Part shown: one piece after another, positions 58,923-59,031 of the stretch | Position numbering within the stretch: position 1 is the first letter of the stretch | How the letters are laid out: each line of letters opens with the position of its first letter | Assembly: GCF_011682065.1 (NCBI RefSeq) | Contig: NZ_VUYU01000038.1 | Coordinates: 1 to 59,031, forward strand | Source of the DNA: Massilia rubra | Lineage (GTDB): Bacteria; Pseudomonadota; Gammaproteobacteria; Burkholderiales; Burkholderiaceae_D | Direction of reading: 5' to 3' | Length of the DNA: 59,031 nucleotides | Translations under genes and position numbers: made by a program | The notes under the pieces: model-generated | Seen by the model: only the letters and a program-made list of their open reading frames with translations | The model's database searches: none | What the model was told of the DNA's origin: nothing

Positions 58923-59031
58923 ACTGATACACGCAGCGATTGAAAACTGATACACCGATTTGAGAAGATGGCCGCTTTGCGGAGCGGCCTTGAAACCCAA
59001 AGAGGTGTACGTGGAAGTTCAACTACTGAAG
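58905..59031 (+). mobile_element. Left end of an IS21-family element
   Basis: The end begins TGTCAGCAGCGG and contains two direct copies of TGnAAACTGATACAC at about 58919 and 58942, spaced as the multiple transposase-binding sites of IS21 elements. It interrupts the DUF4184 gene. The element continues past the window. Confidence 0.75.
58990..59031 (+). CDS. istA: Start of istA-like transposase (partial)
   Basis: The last 42 bases read MKPKEVYVEVQLLK, if the TTG at 58990 is the start (GGAG lies upstream); GTG codons at 59005 and 59011 are alternatives. YVEVQLLK fits the first residues of IS21 IstA transposases. Only the N-terminus is in the window. Confidence 0.55.
   Translation, partial: MKPKEVYVEVQLLK

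Overview
The window is about 59 kb of high-GC chromosomal DNA. Gene content and protein character suggest a free-living, flagellate beta-proteobacterium, most likely of the Oxalobacteraceae (Massilia, Duganella or Janthinobacterium-like). This is an inference from family resemblance; no rRNA, tRNA or single-copy phylogenetic marker is present to prove it. No CRISPR array or prophage was seen.

Layout. 1-8.5 kb is a metabolic and regulatory patchwork: yaaA diverging from a PIN-domain protein, a DadA-like oxidase with an upstream propeller-like protein, a methionine/kynurenine-type aminotransferase followed by an orphan gene and a decayed partial copy of the aminotransferase, a degenerate HD-GYP protein, and a LysR gene divergent from ridA. 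8.55-25.0 kb, all on the minus strand, is a complete-looking MSHA-type pilus locus read as E-G-F-A-C-D-O-P-Q and then I-N-J-K-L-M-N. 25.3-38.6 kb, on the plus strand, is a second, independent 13-gene type IV filament / type II secretion-like operon. It has its own AAA ATPase, secretin, TPR protein, assembly ATPase, platform protein, GspL/GspM/MshK-like proteins and two prepilins. The ATPase of an ABC exporter is its first gene, and the permease sits ten genes later. This operon is the best candidate for an undescribed system.

38.6-42.0 kb holds a histidine phosphatase and a phosphotransferase/acyl-CoA dehydrogenase pair, flanked by palindromic repeat elements. 42.4-51.5 kb is a signalling block: a large hybrid kinase with HPt, a translationally coupled REC-GGDEF diguanylate cyclase, and two tandem methyl-accepting chemotaxis proteins. 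51.7-54.9 kb is a second acyl-CoA operon with two acyl-CoA dehydrogenases and two MaoC-type hydratases; it diverges from an Rrf2 regulator. 55.6-59.0 kb is a mobile, decaying edge: an orphan gene, a dead IS5-type transposase, a pair with a nuclease-like DUF4365 protein, a VOC protein, and a DUF4184 gene cut by an IS21-type element that runs off the window.

How the parts may work together. Both filament ATPases carry MshEN-type N-terminal repeats, which in MshE bind c-di-GMP, and a diguanylate cyclase and a degenerate HD-GYP protein lie in the same window. This fits control of surface filaments by c-di-GMP. The two fatty/acyl-CoA operons share a TetR-like palindrome upstream of their first genes and may be co-regulated. 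Both of these links are inferences. No prepilin peptidase gene is present, so processing of both pilin sets must rely on an enzyme encoded elsewhere.
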